Source of the DNA: Pseudomaricurvus alcaniphilus
Lineage (GTDB): Bacteria; Pseudomonadota; Gammaproteobacteria; Pseudomonadales; Cellvibrionaceae
Reading direction: 5' to 3'
Length of the DNA: 64,000 nt
NCBI RefSeq assembly: GCF_011440395.1
Contig: NZ_JAAOIX010000004.1
Coordinates: forward strand, 124,001-188,000
Shown: positions 42,642 to 51,530 of the stretch, piece by piece
Numbering within the stretch: position 1 is the first letter of the stretch
Layout of the letters: each line of letters starts with the position of its first letter
Notes under the pieces: generated by a model
The model's database searches: none
What the model was told of the DNA's origin: nothing
What the model saw: the letters and a program-made list of their open reading frames with translations, nothing else
Translations under genes and position numbers: made by a program

Positions 42642-43264
42642 CGGCCCTGCTGGGCAGCCTGGCCGTGGCTGTACAGGCCCAGTCCAGCAGTGCTGAGCGC
42701 AGCGTGCTCGATAAAATCATCACGCCGGATATGGAACGCCGGCAAATCACCCGGCCCGACATCGACACCGAGGATTTCGAGGTGGGAGTCTACTACGGCA
42801 TCATGAGCGTCGAGGATTTCGGCAGCAACGGTGTGGCCGGGTTGCGCCTGGCCTACCACGTCAGTGAGGACTTTTTTGTCGAGGCCGGCTACGGCCAGAC
42901 CACCACCGAAGAAACCAGCTTCGAATTGCTGAGTGGCTCCACCCGCATCCTCACCGACGCACAGCGGGAGTTGAGCTACTACAATATCTCGGTGGGCTAC
43001 AACGTGCTGCCGGGGGAAATCTTTATCGGCCGCGAGCGCGCCTTTACCTCGGCCGTCTACCTGATTGCCGGGGTTGGCAACACCGACTTTGCCGACGACG
43101 AACACTTTACCTATAACGCCGGTGTCGGCCTGCGCCTGCTGGCCAACGACTGGCTGGCCCTGCACCTGGATTTTCGCAGCCATATGTTTGAGCACGATCT
43201 GCTCGGCGAGGAAAAAACCGTGCTTAACCTGGAAGCCTACACCGGCGTTACCTTTTTCTTTTGA
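42611..43264 (+). CDS. Outer-membrane beta-barrel protein
   Basis: The 217-residue protein has a signal peptide (IFLAALLGSLAVAVQAQ) and an eight-strand-like barrel (FEVGVYYGIMSVEDFG, AGLRLAYHVSEDFFVEAGYG, YYNISVGYNVLPGEIF) ending in TGVTFFF, a typical terminal aromatic signature. It resembles small outer-membrane barrel families with a conserved acidic N-terminal extension (RQITRPDIDTEDFEVGVYYG). It is encoded with the SH3/barrel protein and may pair with it. Confidence 0.82.
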   Translation: MENWLQRIFLAALLGSLAVAVQAQSSSAERSVLDKIITPDMERRQITRPDIDTEDFEVGVYYGIMSVEDFGSNGVAGLRLAYHVSEDFFVEAGYGQTTTEETSFELLSGSTRILTDAQRELSYYNISVGYNVLPGEIFIGRERAFTSAVYLIAGVGNTDFADDEHFTYNAGVGLRLLANDWLALHLDFRSHMFEHDLLGEEKTVLNLEAYTGVTFFF

Positions 43265-43334
43265 CCACCATTCATTAGCCAATAACGGCAACTGAATGAC
43301 TTGTTAGGGCAACCGAATTGCCCGGGAGTTAAAC

Positions 43335-43823
43335 ATGCGCAAACAGAGTTTACTGATCCTGGTCGGGCTGCTGCTGTCCCCCTGGCTGCTGGCCAACAAT
43401 CTCTCCGGCGCGGCGCCGGACTTCACCCTCAAATCCACTCAGGGTGACAACCTGCGCCTGGAGGAGGAGCGCGGCAACGTGGTGCTGCTCAATTTCTGGG
43501 CCAGCTGGTGTGGGCCCTGCCGCCAGGAGATGCCCAAGCTCGATGAGCTCCACCAACGCTATCAGGCCGCCGGCTTTAAAGTGCTCGGCGTCAATGTGGA
43601 AACCGATAGCGACGCGGCACTGGCCATGCTCAAAAAACTGCCGGTCAGCTTCCCGGTGCTGTTCGACAGCGACAGTGCCGCCAGCAAGCTCTACGACGTC
43701 GATGCCATGCCCACCACCGTATTGATCGATCGCGATGGCCAGCTGCGCTACCTGCACCGCGGTTACAAACCCGGTTATGAAGAGCTCTACCGCGAGCAGA
43801 TCAAGGAGTTGATTCGGGAATGA
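43335..43823 (+). CDS. TlpA-like exported thioredoxin
   Basis: The 162-residue protein has a signal peptide (LLILVGLLLSPWLLANN), the AhpC/TlpA start APDFTLKSTQGDNLRLEEE, the redox motif WCGPC in LLNFWASWCGPCRQEMP, and a cis-proline in MPTTVLIDRDG. It should be a periplasmic thiol-disulfide oxidoreductase. The neighbouring cysteine-rich DUF4266 lipoprotein and the CxxCH proteins are plausible clients. It overlaps the next gene by four bases. Confidence 0.93.
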   Translation: MRKQSLLILVGLLLSPWLLANNLSGAAPDFTLKSTQGDNLRLEEERGNVVLLNFWASWCGPCRQEMPKLDELHQRYQAAGFKVLGVNVETDSDAALAMLKKLPVSFPVLFDSDSAASKLYDVDAMPTTVLIDRDGQLRYLHRGYKPGYEELYREQIKELIRE

Positions 43824-44059
43824 TCAAACTATCGCGTTGCTTGCTGCTAGCCGCTGCCTGCGCCGGCAGCGCCCTGCTCAGTGGTTGCAGCAACTTCACC
43901 CCCTGGGTAAAGCCTTACGAGCGCCAGAACCTGGCCGACCCGATCATGAGCTTCGATCGCGACGCCATCGCTACGCGTTACCTCAATCACGTCTACGAGT
44001 CGCGCGAGGCGGCACGGGGTGCCGAGGGCAGCGCAGGAGGTGGTTGTGGCTGCAATTAA
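43820..44059 (+). CDS. DUF4266 lipoprotein
   Basis: The 79-residue protein has a lipobox (GSALLSGCSNFTPW), then VKPYERQNLADPIMSFDRDAIATRYLNHVYESREAARG and a cysteine-rich tail GGGCGCN, the signature of DUF4266. The family is small and of unknown function. The CGC tail could bind metal or be a TlpA substrate, which is inference. It is coupled to tlpA through ATGA and overlaps the DUF3570 gene start. Confidence 0.92.
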   Translation: MIKLSRCLLLAAACAGSALLSGCSNFTPWVKPYERQNLADPIMSFDRDAIATRYLNHVYESREAARGAEGSAGGGCGCN

Positions 44060-45215
44060 AACCTGGCCGGGAATACAGCGCACAGCTTGTTTATTGGCGC
44101 TCTGTTTAGTCACAACCCTGGCACCGGTAACGCCACTGCAGGCCGCGGTCCTGCCCGCCGATCGCGCCGACATTCTCTACCACGCCTACGACGGCGGTGG
44201 TGCCCAGATTGATGGCCCCTCGGTGCTGGTGCGCAAGGAGTTTGCCGATACCGTCTCCGTCTACGGCAATTACTACGTGGATATGGTGAGCAGTGCCTCC
44301 ATCGATGTGGAGGCCACCGCCAGCCCCTACAGCGAGGAGCGCACCGAGGCCAGCGTCGGCATTGACTACCTCAATGATAAAACCCTGCTGAGCCTGGCGT
44401 TTACTGGCAGCAGCGAGAATGACTACGACGCGAAAACCGTCAGCGTTGGCATCAGCCAGGATTTTTTTGGTGACCTGACCACCATTGGCCTGGGGTTTTC
44501 GGTCGGCAACGACACCGTCGGCAACAACAACGATGCCAGTTTCCAGGAGGACACCGAGCACCGCCGCTACAACCTCAGCCTGACCCAGGTGTTGACCCCC
44601 AGCCTGATTGCCAGCCTGGTGGTTGAAACGGTGGTGGACGAGGGCTTTCTCAACAACCCCTACCGCTCGGTGCGCTACCTCGACCCCAGTGTCGGCAGCG
44701 GTTACAGTTACGAGCCGGAGCGCTACCCGGCCACTCGCAACAGCGATGCGGTGGCACTGCGCGCCCTCTACTACCTGCCCTACCGGGCGGCTTTACGCGG
44801 CGAAGTGCGCAGCTTCAGTGACAGTTGGGGAATCAGCGCCAGCGCCTACGAGCTGCGCTACACTCACCCGCTGGCAAATCACTGGATGCTGGAATTCAAG
44901 TACCGGGCCTACAGCCAGGACAAGGCGGATTTCTACAGCGACCTGTTCGCCTTTTCCGAGGCCACAAATTTTCGCGCCCGGGACAAGGAGCTGAGCACCT
45001 TTGCTTCGCAAACCTTTGGGGTCGGCGTCAGCTACGAATTCAAGCCCGGTTTTTTACCCTACGTGGATAAAAGCAGCATCAATCTCTACTGGGATCATAT
45101 CCAGTTCGATTACGACGACTTCCGCGATGTCACCAGCGGCGCGGCGGTGGGCGAAGAACCCCTGTACAGCTTCGATGCGGATGTGATCCGGCTGTTTTTA
45201 TCGGTCTGGTATTGA
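44046..45215 (+). CDS. DUF3570 outer-membrane-type protein
   Basis: From a GTG at 44046 with AGGAGG five bases upstream, the protein has 389 residues: a signal peptide (ACLLALCLVTTLAPVTPLQAA) and many amphipathic strands (KEFADTVSVYGNYYVDMVSSAS, EASVGIDYLNDKTLLSLAFTGS, AYELRYTHPLANHWMLEFKYRAY) ending LFLSVWY. This is DUF3570, a predicted outer-membrane barrel. Earlier in-frame starts lie inside the DUF4266 gene and lack the ribosome site. It closes the rightward block. Confidence 0.92.
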   Translation: MAAIKTWPGIQRTACLLALCLVTTLAPVTPLQAAVLPADRADILYHAYDGGGAQIDGPSVLVRKEFADTVSVYGNYYVDMVSSASIDVEATASPYSEERTEASVGIDYLNDKTLLSLAFTGSSENDYDAKTVSVGISQDFFGDLTTIGLGFSVGNDTVGNNNDASFQEDTEHRRYNLSLTQVLTPSLIASLVVETVVDEGFLNNPYRSVRYLDPSVGSGYSYEPERYPATRNSDAVALRALYYLPYRAALRGEVRSFSDSWGISASAYELRYTHPLANHWMLEFKYRAYSQDKADFYSDLFAFSEATNFRARDKELSTFASQTFGVGVSYEFKPGFLPYVDKSSINLYWDHIQFDYDDFRDVTSGAAVGEEPLYSFDADVIRLFLSVWY

Positions 45216-45260
45216 TAGAGCTGGCACAGACCGCGGCGCAGTCTGTTGCCAGTGGCACCG

Positions 45261-45608
45261 CTAAAACAGCCAGCCCTTTACATCCGGGTGCGCCTGTTTG
45301 GCGTCGAGGCACTTCATACCCTTGACGCAGCGCACCACGATCCAGACCACCCAAAATAACAACAGCAACCAGCCCACCACTGCCAGCGACAATATAATCC
45401 CAAAGAACAGGTACAGGGCCCCGATCCAGAAGGTGCGTATTTGAAAGTGGTAGTGGCTCTGCAACCACGGCGGCGCCTCGTCCTTGTGAATGTAGGCGAT
45501 CACCACGGCAATAATACCGCTCACCCCAATCACCACACTGGCCAGGTACAACACATAGACAATTTTGGCCATGGTTTCGCTGGACTGGCTGTTTGCTTCG
45601 ATAGTCAT
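45261..45608 (-). CDS. DUF4870-like small membrane protein
   Basis: The 115-residue protein has three membrane segments (KIVYVLYLASVVIGVSGIIAVVIAYI, FWIGALYLFFGIILSLAVVG, LLLLFWVVWIVVRCVKGM) separated by the short HYHFQIRTFWIG motif typical of DUF4870-like proteins. Function unknown. An AGAGG-containing stretch precedes the ATG. It follows rsmJ by 45 bp on the same strand and may be co-transcribed. Confidence 0.82.
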   Translation of the reverse strand: MTIEANSQSSETMAKIVYVLYLASVVIGVSGIIAVVIAYIHKDEAPPWLQSHYHFQIRTFWIGALYLFFGIILSLAVVGWLLLLFWVVWIVVRCVKGMKCLDAKQAHPDVKGWLF

Positions 45609-45653
45609 CCTTTTACCTCTCGTACAGGCCGCTGCGCCGGCAGCAGCAGCAAT

Positions 45654-46481
45654 TTAAATCCCGATTTTGGCGTTCACATAGATATCGTAGCGGCTGGTTT
45701 TTCCCGTCAACTGGTAGGTGGGGGCCAACTGGTTCAGGCAGGGGGCCTTGCGCGGCCGCTTGACCACCACCCGATAGCGGGCGATCTTTCGCGCCAGGGA
45801 TAGCAACTCGCCCGCGTCCTCATCGCCGCCCACCAGCTGATGAAACGCCGCCATGTCCTTCTTCACCTGCGCCGACTTGCTACGCTCGGGAAACATGGGG
45901 TCGAGGTAGACGATATCAAACTCCGCGGCGGCTTGCCCGGCAAGAAAATTGCGGCTGTCGCCGCGCTGCAGCGTCAGGCGCTGCACAATCTCCCGCAACT
46001 CCCCGTCCTGGCTCAACAGCCCCCGTCGCAGACCATCCGCCAGCAGCTCCGCCACCACCGGCGAGCGCTCCAGCAGTTGCACCTGGCAACCGAGGCTGGC
46101 CAGCACGAACCCATCCTTGCCCAGACCGGCAGTGGCGTCCAGCACCGTCAACGCCGCCCCCTTGTTCAGGCCCACCGCCTTGGCGATCATCTGCCCCTTG
46201 CCACCGCCAAATTTGCGCCGGTGCTCCACTGCACCAGCGCCGAAATCCACCCGTACCGGGCCGGGCGCTTTGCGGCCCAGCTGCTGCAGGGCCAAGCCCT
46301 GCTCGTCCAGCTGCAAGATAAAACCCGTGTCCAGCTTGTCGACAGCCACACTCGGCTGTGCATCCACCACTGCCACTCCCAGGCGAGCGGCAATGGCCTG
46401 CGCCAGCGCCTGCAGTTGCGGCGACGGGCAGACAAGTGCGTGCACCAGCGGATCGTTGTTACTCGACTGCAACTCAGTCAC
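45654..46481 (-). CDS. rsmJ: 16S rRNA (guanine1516-N2)-methyltransferase
   Basis: The family-like sequence includes VDFGAGAVEHRRKFGGGKGQMIAKAVGL, the SAM-binding motif DATAGLGKDGFVLASLG, and VYLDPMFPERSKSAQVKKDM, all diagnostic of RsmJ (YhiQ). It methylates G1516 of 16S rRNA using S-adenosylmethionine. The start is uncertain: a GTG at 46481 gives 275 residues and fits the gap after the ABC auxiliary gene, whose stop is at 46522. A TTG three codons later is possible. A longer frame would overlap the upstream gene by about 200 bp. Confidence 0.9.
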   Translation of the reverse strand: MTELQSSNNDPLVHALVCPSPQLQALAQAIAARLGVAVVDAQPSVAVDKLDTGFILQLDEQGLALQQLGRKAPGPVRVDFGAGAVEHRRKFGGGKGQMIAKAVGLNKGAALTVLDATAGLGKDGFVLASLGCQVQLLERSPVVAELLADGLRRGLLSQDGELREIVQRLTLQRGDSRNFLAGQAAAEFDIVYLDPMFPERSKSAQVKKDMAAFHQLVGGDEDAGELLSLARKIARYRVVVKRPRKAPCLNQLAPTYQLTGKTSRYDIYVNAKIGI

Positions 46482-46521
46482 CTCTCCGCCCAGATGCAGA
46501 AATCGCCATCGCAGCCATGAC

Positions 46522-48378
46522 TTACAAACCCGCTCGGTGGCGGCGCCAACCCAACACCGCAAACATGGCCAGCAATAACAGCGCCGGCAGCAGCGCCATA
46601 TTGATCCAGCGCAGTCGATTTTCCAGCTCATCGATGGAGCGATTGAGCTGTCGCTGCACCTGGCGCAACTGCTTGCGGGTGGCCAGGCGCTGCTGTTCGA
46701 ACGCCTCGATTTCCGCCCGCTGGGCATCGCTCAACAGCAGCTGGCCCTGCTCGTCGGTATCCGCCGACAGGCTGGCAATCCTCGCCTCCAGCTCCTCGAG
46801 GCGCTGCAGCAATACCTGCTCCTGCTGCTTGAATTCCGCCGCCGCGGTGCTGCGCAACCGGTCGACCACTTCGAACGGGCGCGAATACTGGCCGCGGGAG
46901 CGCAAGCTGCTCAGGGCGCCACTGCCACTGAGGTTTTCCACCGCATTGAGCACGAAATCGCCGTTATTGGCCCAGGGCACCACCACTCGCTGGCCAAAGA
47001 AATCGGACACCTGCACCCAGAGCCGATCACTGAGCAGGTCGACATCGGCAACCAGCAGGACATTGATATTGCCGGTCGATCGATGGGGTTCGATCTGCGG
47101 CGCCGGCTGTGTCTCGGAGCTGCTGTCCGCTGCCGCCGGTGCCGCGGTGAAGGCCGAGCTGGCCGGGCCTCTGACCCGTGCCGCCAGCACGTAGCTGCGA
47201 TTGTCACTGACAAAGTTGGCCAGCAGCTCGCCCGGGTCGGCTGCGCCCAGGTAGGTTGCGCTGGCCATCAACATGGCGTCACTGGAACTGCTCAACAGCG
47301 GCGCGAAGCGGGTGCTGGCGTTGTCCCGTGGCGCCAGCGCCCCAGCACTGGCGAGATTGATGTTTTCCAGCTCAGCGGTAATGATATCGTCCCTGTTCAT
47401 ATCGCTGGCACTGAGACCGAGAATGCCAACGTGGGGCAGCGGCACTGCCGCAGCGGAGGCGGAGACACGCAGGCCGCGCTGCCGATCCGTCACTATTTGA
47501 TCGCGCTGGTACTCCACCCCCCAGTGTTGCAACAGGGTGTCGATATTGGAGTCGGAGCCGGCGGCGGGCGCAGTCGCAATTTCGCTGTGCGGATCGACGA
47601 ACACCATGGCGCCGCCGCCGCCGAGCACGTATTGATCGATGGCATAGAGGCTGCGCTGGTCCAGTTCAGCCGGCTGCACGATCAGCAACACGCCGATATC
47701 GGGCTCGATGCGCTGCAGCGGCGGCTGCAACTCTCGCACTGCCAGCGACTCCTGTAGCTGTTCCAGCACGGTCCAGGGCGTGCGCATCTGGCCGCTGCCA
47801 AAATCGTAGCCGCCACTCATCTGCACCCCGCTCAACAAGCCCACCACCGGTGGCTCCGGCCGCTGCAGCCGATACAGCAACTGGCTGATGTCGTACTCCA
47901 GAAAGCGCTCCCGCTCGGGATTGAAAAAACTGATTACCTCGGTGCCACCACTGGCGCTGCTGGCCACCAGGCCGAGGTAGAGCGCATCCCCTCCCAGGGC
48001 TAGCGGGGCACCGCGCAAACCGGCCGCCACCGCGGCGTCCTCGGCCTCGCTAAAAGGGCTCGGGTCCACCACCTGCAGGTTTATCCGGTCCGGGTTCAGG
48101 GCCCGGTACTCCGCCAGCAAGTCGCCGATACGACGGGCATAATCGTTGATGTGCGGCAGTTCCGCGGCCAGTGAGCGGGAGAAATACAAGCTCAGGCTGA
48201 CCGGTTCCTGTAAGCCAGCCAACAGTGCCTTGCTACCGCTGCTGAGGGTATAGAGCTTGTCTTCGGTAAGATCCATGCGCCAGGGCGGCAGGCTCTGCAG
48301 CAAGGCCGTCACCGCCAGCAATAACAGCATACTGGCGGCAATGCTCCAGCCGCGCAGGCCAATAAACAGCTGCAACAT
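46522..48378 (-). CDS. GldG-like ABC transporter auxiliary protein
   Basis: From the ATG at 48378 the protein has 618 residues: an N-terminal membrane helix (SIAASMLLLLAVTALLQSLPP) and the GldG/ABC-auxiliary region (MDLTEDKLYTLSSGSKALLAGLQEPVSLSLYFSRSL, PDRINLQVVDPSPFSEAEDAAV, VVGLLSG). A coiled coil (residues about 530-590) and a C-terminal helix (MALLPALLLLAMFAVLGW) complete it. It starts 3 bp after the permease gene. In Bacteroidetes this family supports gliding, but in gammaproteobacteria the module is widespread and its substrate is unknown. Confidence 0.9.
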   Translation of the reverse strand: MLQLFIGLRGWSIAASMLLLLAVTALLQSLPPWRMDLTEDKLYTLSSGSKALLAGLQEPVSLSLYFSRSLAAELPHINDYARRIGDLLAEYRALNPDRINLQVVDPSPFSEAEDAAVAAGLRGAPLALGGDALYLGLVASSASGGTEVISFFNPERERFLEYDISQLLYRLQRPEPPVVGLLSGVQMSGGYDFGSGQMRTPWTVLEQLQESLAVRELQPPLQRIEPDIGVLLIVQPAELDQRSLYAIDQYVLGGGGAMVFVDPHSEIATAPAAGSDSNIDTLLQHWGVEYQRDQIVTDRQRGLRVSASAAAVPLPHVGILGLSASDMNRDDIITAELENINLASAGALAPRDNASTRFAPLLSSSSDAMLMASATYLGAADPGELLANFVSDNRSYVLAARVRGPASSAFTAAPAAADSSSETQPAPQIEPHRSTGNINVLLVADVDLLSDRLWVQVSDFFGQRVVVPWANNGDFVLNAVENLSGSGALSSLRSRGQYSRPFEVVDRLRSTAAAEFKQQEQVLLQRLEELEARIASLSADTDEQGQLLLSDAQRAEIEAFEQQRLATRKQLRQVQRQLNRSIDELENRLRWINMALLPALLLLAMFAVLGWRRHRAGL

Positions 48379-48380
48379 TG

Positions 48381-49124
48381 TCAGGCTCCCTTCTTCCAGT
48401 CGATCAGCGCGGCGGTGGCCAGCAGCCAACTGAGCATAAACACCAGGAAAAAGCCGAGGTCGCGGCTGTCCACCACACCTTTGGCAATATTCTGGAAGTG
48501 AGAGAGAAAACTCAGGGAAATGGCGAGCTCCGCCACGCTTGCCGGCAGCAGCGCTTGCAGCACCTGGGCCACCGGCGCAAAGCCGAGCAGTAAAAACAGC
48601 AGGCTGGCAATGGTGGAGAGAATAAACGCCACCACCTGGTTTTTGGTGAGGGCAGAGAGAAAACCACCGAGGGCCAGGAAGCTGCCACCCATAAGCCAGC
48701 TGCCCAGGTAGGCCGCCACAATGATACCGTTGTCGGGGCTGCCCAAGTAGTTCACCGTCAGCCACATCGGCAGGGTCAACAACAGGGCCACTGCCACGAA
48801 GGTCCAGGCGGCGAGGAACTTGCCCAGAACCGCATCAAGCGCCGTCAAGGGCAGGGTCATCAGCAACTCAATGGTGCCGGTCTGGCGCTCCTCGGACCAG
48901 ATACGCATGGCCAGCGGCGGCATCAACACCAGGTACAGCCAGGGGTGAAAATTAAAAAAAGATAAGAGATCAGCTTGTTCACGGCGAAAGAAGCCGCCGA
49001 ACTCAAACGCCAGGAAGCCGCTCAACAACACGAACGCGGCGAGAAAGACATACGCCAGCGGCGTGGTAAAATACGCCCCCAGTTCGCGTCGGTACACAGC
49101 CACGACACGGGCGCAGGTGTTCAT
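48381..49124 (-). CDS. ABC-2 type permease (GldF-like)
   Basis: The 247-residue protein has about six membrane segments. Its start ARVVAVYRRELGAYFTTPLAYVFLAAFVLLSGF and the segment MRIWSEERQTGTIELLMTLPL are typical of ABC-2/NosY/GldF permeases. It overlaps the ATPase gene by four bases and is followed directly by the auxiliary gene, so the three make one exporter. Confidence 0.92.
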   Translation of the reverse strand: MNTCARVVAVYRRELGAYFTTPLAYVFLAAFVLLSGFLAFEFGGFFRREQADLLSFFNFHPWLYLVLMPPLAMRIWSEERQTGTIELLMTLPLTALDAVLGKFLAAWTFVAVALLLTLPMWLTVNYLGSPDNGIIVAAYLGSWLMGGSFLALGGFLSALTKNQVVAFILSTIASLLFLLLGFAPVAQVLQALLPASVAELAISLSFLSHFQNIAKGVVDSRDLGFFLVFMLSWLLATAALIDWKKGA

Positions 49125-50068
49125 GGCTCACCCTCCCGACCCGGGTCCTGGTCGACCGTGATCCGGCGAAATACATCGTCGAGGCGACCCGCCGAAACCG
49201 AAAGGGATTGCGGCCGGATTCCCCGATCCTGCAAAAACGCCTGTACCGCCGGCCAGATAACCGCGTGCTTTGCCGCCATGACCCGCACGCGGTTGCCCTG
49301 GCCGGGGGTCACAACCACTTCCCGGACACCGGCCAGCTGCCGCAGTGCCGGAGCAATGCCCTCGGCATCGTCCAGCTCCAGTTCCACCGCCTGAAAATAA
49401 TCGGAGCTGGATTTCAGTTGCGCCGGGGTGGCGTCCGCCACCAGTCGACCGTGATTAATGATGACGGCGCGCTGGCATACCGCCTCCACTTCCTCGAGGA
49501 TATGGGTGGAAATAATCACTATCTTGTCGTCGGATAGCTGCCGGATCAATTGGCGAACTTCGTGTTTCTGGTTCGGGTCCAACCCGTCGGTGGGCTCATC
49601 CAGCAGCAGCACACTGGGATCGTGTATCAGCGCCTGGGCCAAACCCACCCGACGCTGGAACCCCTTGGAGAGGGTTTCTATGGACCGGTTGGCCACCGTC
49701 TCCAGCTGCAACCTGGCCATAATCGCGGCAATTCTGGCCGATCGCTGGCGGCGCTCGATACCCCGCGCCTGGGCGATAAATTGCAGAAACCCACGCACCG
49801 GCATGTCGCCGTAACTGGGGGCTCCCTCGGGCAGATAGCCGAGGCGGGACTTGACCTGCAAGGGGCGCTCATTGAGATCGTCGCCAAAGATGCGAATACG
49901 GCCCGAGTCGGGCCGTAAAAATCCCGCCAGCATGCGCATGGTGGTGGACTTGCCCGCCCCGTTGGGGCCAAGAAACCCCAGCACCTGGCCGGCGGCAACT
50001 GAGAAAGAGAGATTATCGACGGCGACAAATGGACCAAAGCGTTTGGTCAGGTTTTCTATTTCTATCAT
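49121..50068 (-). CDS. ABC transporter ATP-binding protein (GldA-like)
   Basis: The 315-residue protein has Walker A GPNGAGKSTTMRML, the signature region LSKGFQRRVGLAQALIHDP (a variant of LSGGQ), Walker B VLLLDEPTDGLDPNQ and the switch histidine in VIISTHILEEVEAV. A C-terminal domain of about 90 residues follows. It energises the exporter with the downstream permease and GldG-like protein. First gene of its operon, start at 50068. Confidence 0.95.
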   Translation of the reverse strand: MIEIENLTKRFGPFVAVDNLSFSVAAGQVLGFLGPNGAGKSTTMRMLAGFLRPDSGRIRIFGDDLNERPLQVKSRLGYLPEGAPSYGDMPVRGFLQFIAQARGIERRQRSARIAAIMARLQLETVANRSIETLSKGFQRRVGLAQALIHDPSVLLLDEPTDGLDPNQKHEVRQLIRQLSDDKIVIISTHILEEVEAVCQRAVIINHGRLVADATPAQLKSSSDYFQAVELELDDAEGIAPALRQLAGVREVVVTPGQGNRVRVMAAKHAVIWPAVQAFLQDRGIRPQSLSVSAGRLDDVFRRITVDQDPGREGEP

Positions 50069-50192
50069 GGAGCGCTGTTATCGTTGTTGGAGTCGCCTGC
50101 AGATCGATGCGAAGCCTGCATCGGTTAATTGGGCTGTTTGCTGCCGGGTCCGGTTGGCGCTTGCTTGCGGCAGTCGCACCCGGGCCCCGGCC

Positions 50193-51455
50193 TCAACCGC
50201 TGAGGACCTGTTTGATGGCAGCGATTTGCTCCCGCGCTTCATCGAGAATGCGAATGGTCAGCTCCGGGGTCAAATCGCCCAGCGGCAACTTGTGAAACGC
50301 CGGCACCTGGTCGATTCGATGCACCGGCAACGGCTGCTTGTTGCGGATAATGCTGTGCAATTTGGCAATCTGCACAATATCGCAAATATCGACTTTCAGC
50401 GGGTGTTTTCGCTGCCACTCCGAAACCGAACGAGCCACCACCACAATCTCCTGGGGAAACTTCCAGCGCCGCAAGATCATTTCGCCAACCTCACCACGCA
50501 GGTTGTCGATCACCTGGTCCAGTTGTTCCGGGGTCCTGTCGATGTCGCCCTGGCTGTCCATATAGCCGAGAATGGCAATCACGCCGATCTCGTGCACCAG
50601 CCCTGCCAGCATCGCCTCTTCCGCCGAAATGGATTTGGCCTTGACCATGCGCGCAATAACAAAACTGATGGCGGCCACTTCGACACTGTGGCGCCAGGCC
50701 TTCAGCATGTACTTGTGCAATTGCGGCGAGCGGGATGAGAACAAATCCTTGATGGCGAAACTGACCACCAGCTGCCGGGTGGTGTCGAGCCCCAGCCGGA
50801 CAATGGCGTTTTTGGTGGAATCACAGGTGGTCGTGCCGTGGTAGATGGGGCTGTTGGCGGCGCGGATCAACTTCGCCGCAATGGACGGGTCGGCATTGAC
50901 CGCGGCGGCAATAAGCTCGGCATTACTGTTTTCATTTTCCAGCAGATGGCGAACCTTGAGGGCAACCTCCGGCAAGCTGGGCAGCACAAACTGGTTGCGC
51001 TGCAGGGCGCTGTGAAAACCACTCAACAGCTCCTGGGATTCCATTTCCTCCATGCTGGCCACTTCGCTGACGCCGTAGCCTTCCTCACCGCTGCTGCTTT
51101 CAGCGCTGTCCTGTTGCAGTTCGTCGAGGATATCCGCGTCCAGCACCACCACCTCACAGAGCCTGGTGGCTACCGCCGTGTACTGGCGTGGCCGCAGGCT
51201 TCCCAGCTGGCGCTTGGCCGAGGAGTGGTCCTGGTCGACCCGGTGAACCTTGCCGTCTTCAGAGTGCAGCTCGAATTCACCGTCCAGCAAAAAATACTCG
51301 TTGCTGTCGATGTCGCCGAGCTCAAACAACATGCTCCCCTTGGGCACCCGCAACAGCTCGACCCGACTTTTCAACAACAGCAATTGGTGCGCATCCAACC
51401 CGGCAAAGGGCCGAAACTGCCGCAACCGTTCCGGATCCAAATGTATGTCGCTCAT
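50193..51455 (-). CDS. Cyclic-nucleotide-binding plus HDOD regulatory protein
   Basis: From the ATG at 51455 the protein has 420 residues. The N-terminal third is a cNMP-binding-like domain (FRPFAGLDAHQLLLLKSRVE, GSMLFELGDIDSNEYFLLDGEFEL). The C-terminal part is an HDOD domain (LPSLPEVALKVRHLLENENSNAELIAAAVNADPSIAAKLIRAANSP, NAIVRLGLDTTRQLVVSFAI, GLVHEIGVIAILGY). HDOD proteins signal through partners rather than by phosphohydrolysis, and this one probably responds to a ligand or voltage of the cell state. The target is unknown. A start seven codons earlier is possible. Confidence 0.9.
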   Translation of the reverse strand: MSDIHLDPERLRQFRPFAGLDAHQLLLLKSRVELLRVPKGSMLFELGDIDSNEYFLLDGEFELHSEDGKVHRVDQDHSSAKRQLGSLRPRQYTAVATRLCEVVVLDADILDELQQDSAESSSGEEGYGVSEVASMEEMESQELLSGFHSALQRNQFVLPSLPEVALKVRHLLENENSNAELIAAAVNADPSIAAKLIRAANSPIYHGTTTCDSTKNAIVRLGLDTTRQLVVSFAIKDLFSSRSPQLHKYMLKAWRHSVEVAAISFVIARMVKAKSISAEEAMLAGLVHEIGVIAILGYMDSQGDIDRTPEQLDQVIDNLRGEVGEMILRRWKFPQEIVVVARSVSEWQRKHPLKVDICDIVQIAKLHSIIRNKQPLPVHRIDQVPAFHKLPLGDLTPELTIRILDEAREQIAAIKQVLSG

Positions 51456-51530
51456 AAAACCACTTTCAACCAGCAAATGCGACCAAGTATAGTTGCTGCA
51501 GCGCCATTAAGCATCCGCTTTTAGGCAGCA

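Noticed and set aside
46522-50068. GldA/F/G-like exporter as evidence of gliding motility together with the Agl/Glt-like cluster
   Set aside because: This ABC module is widespread in non-gliding gammaproteobacteria, is 16 kb away from the other cluster, and belongs to a different gliding system (Bacteroidetes).
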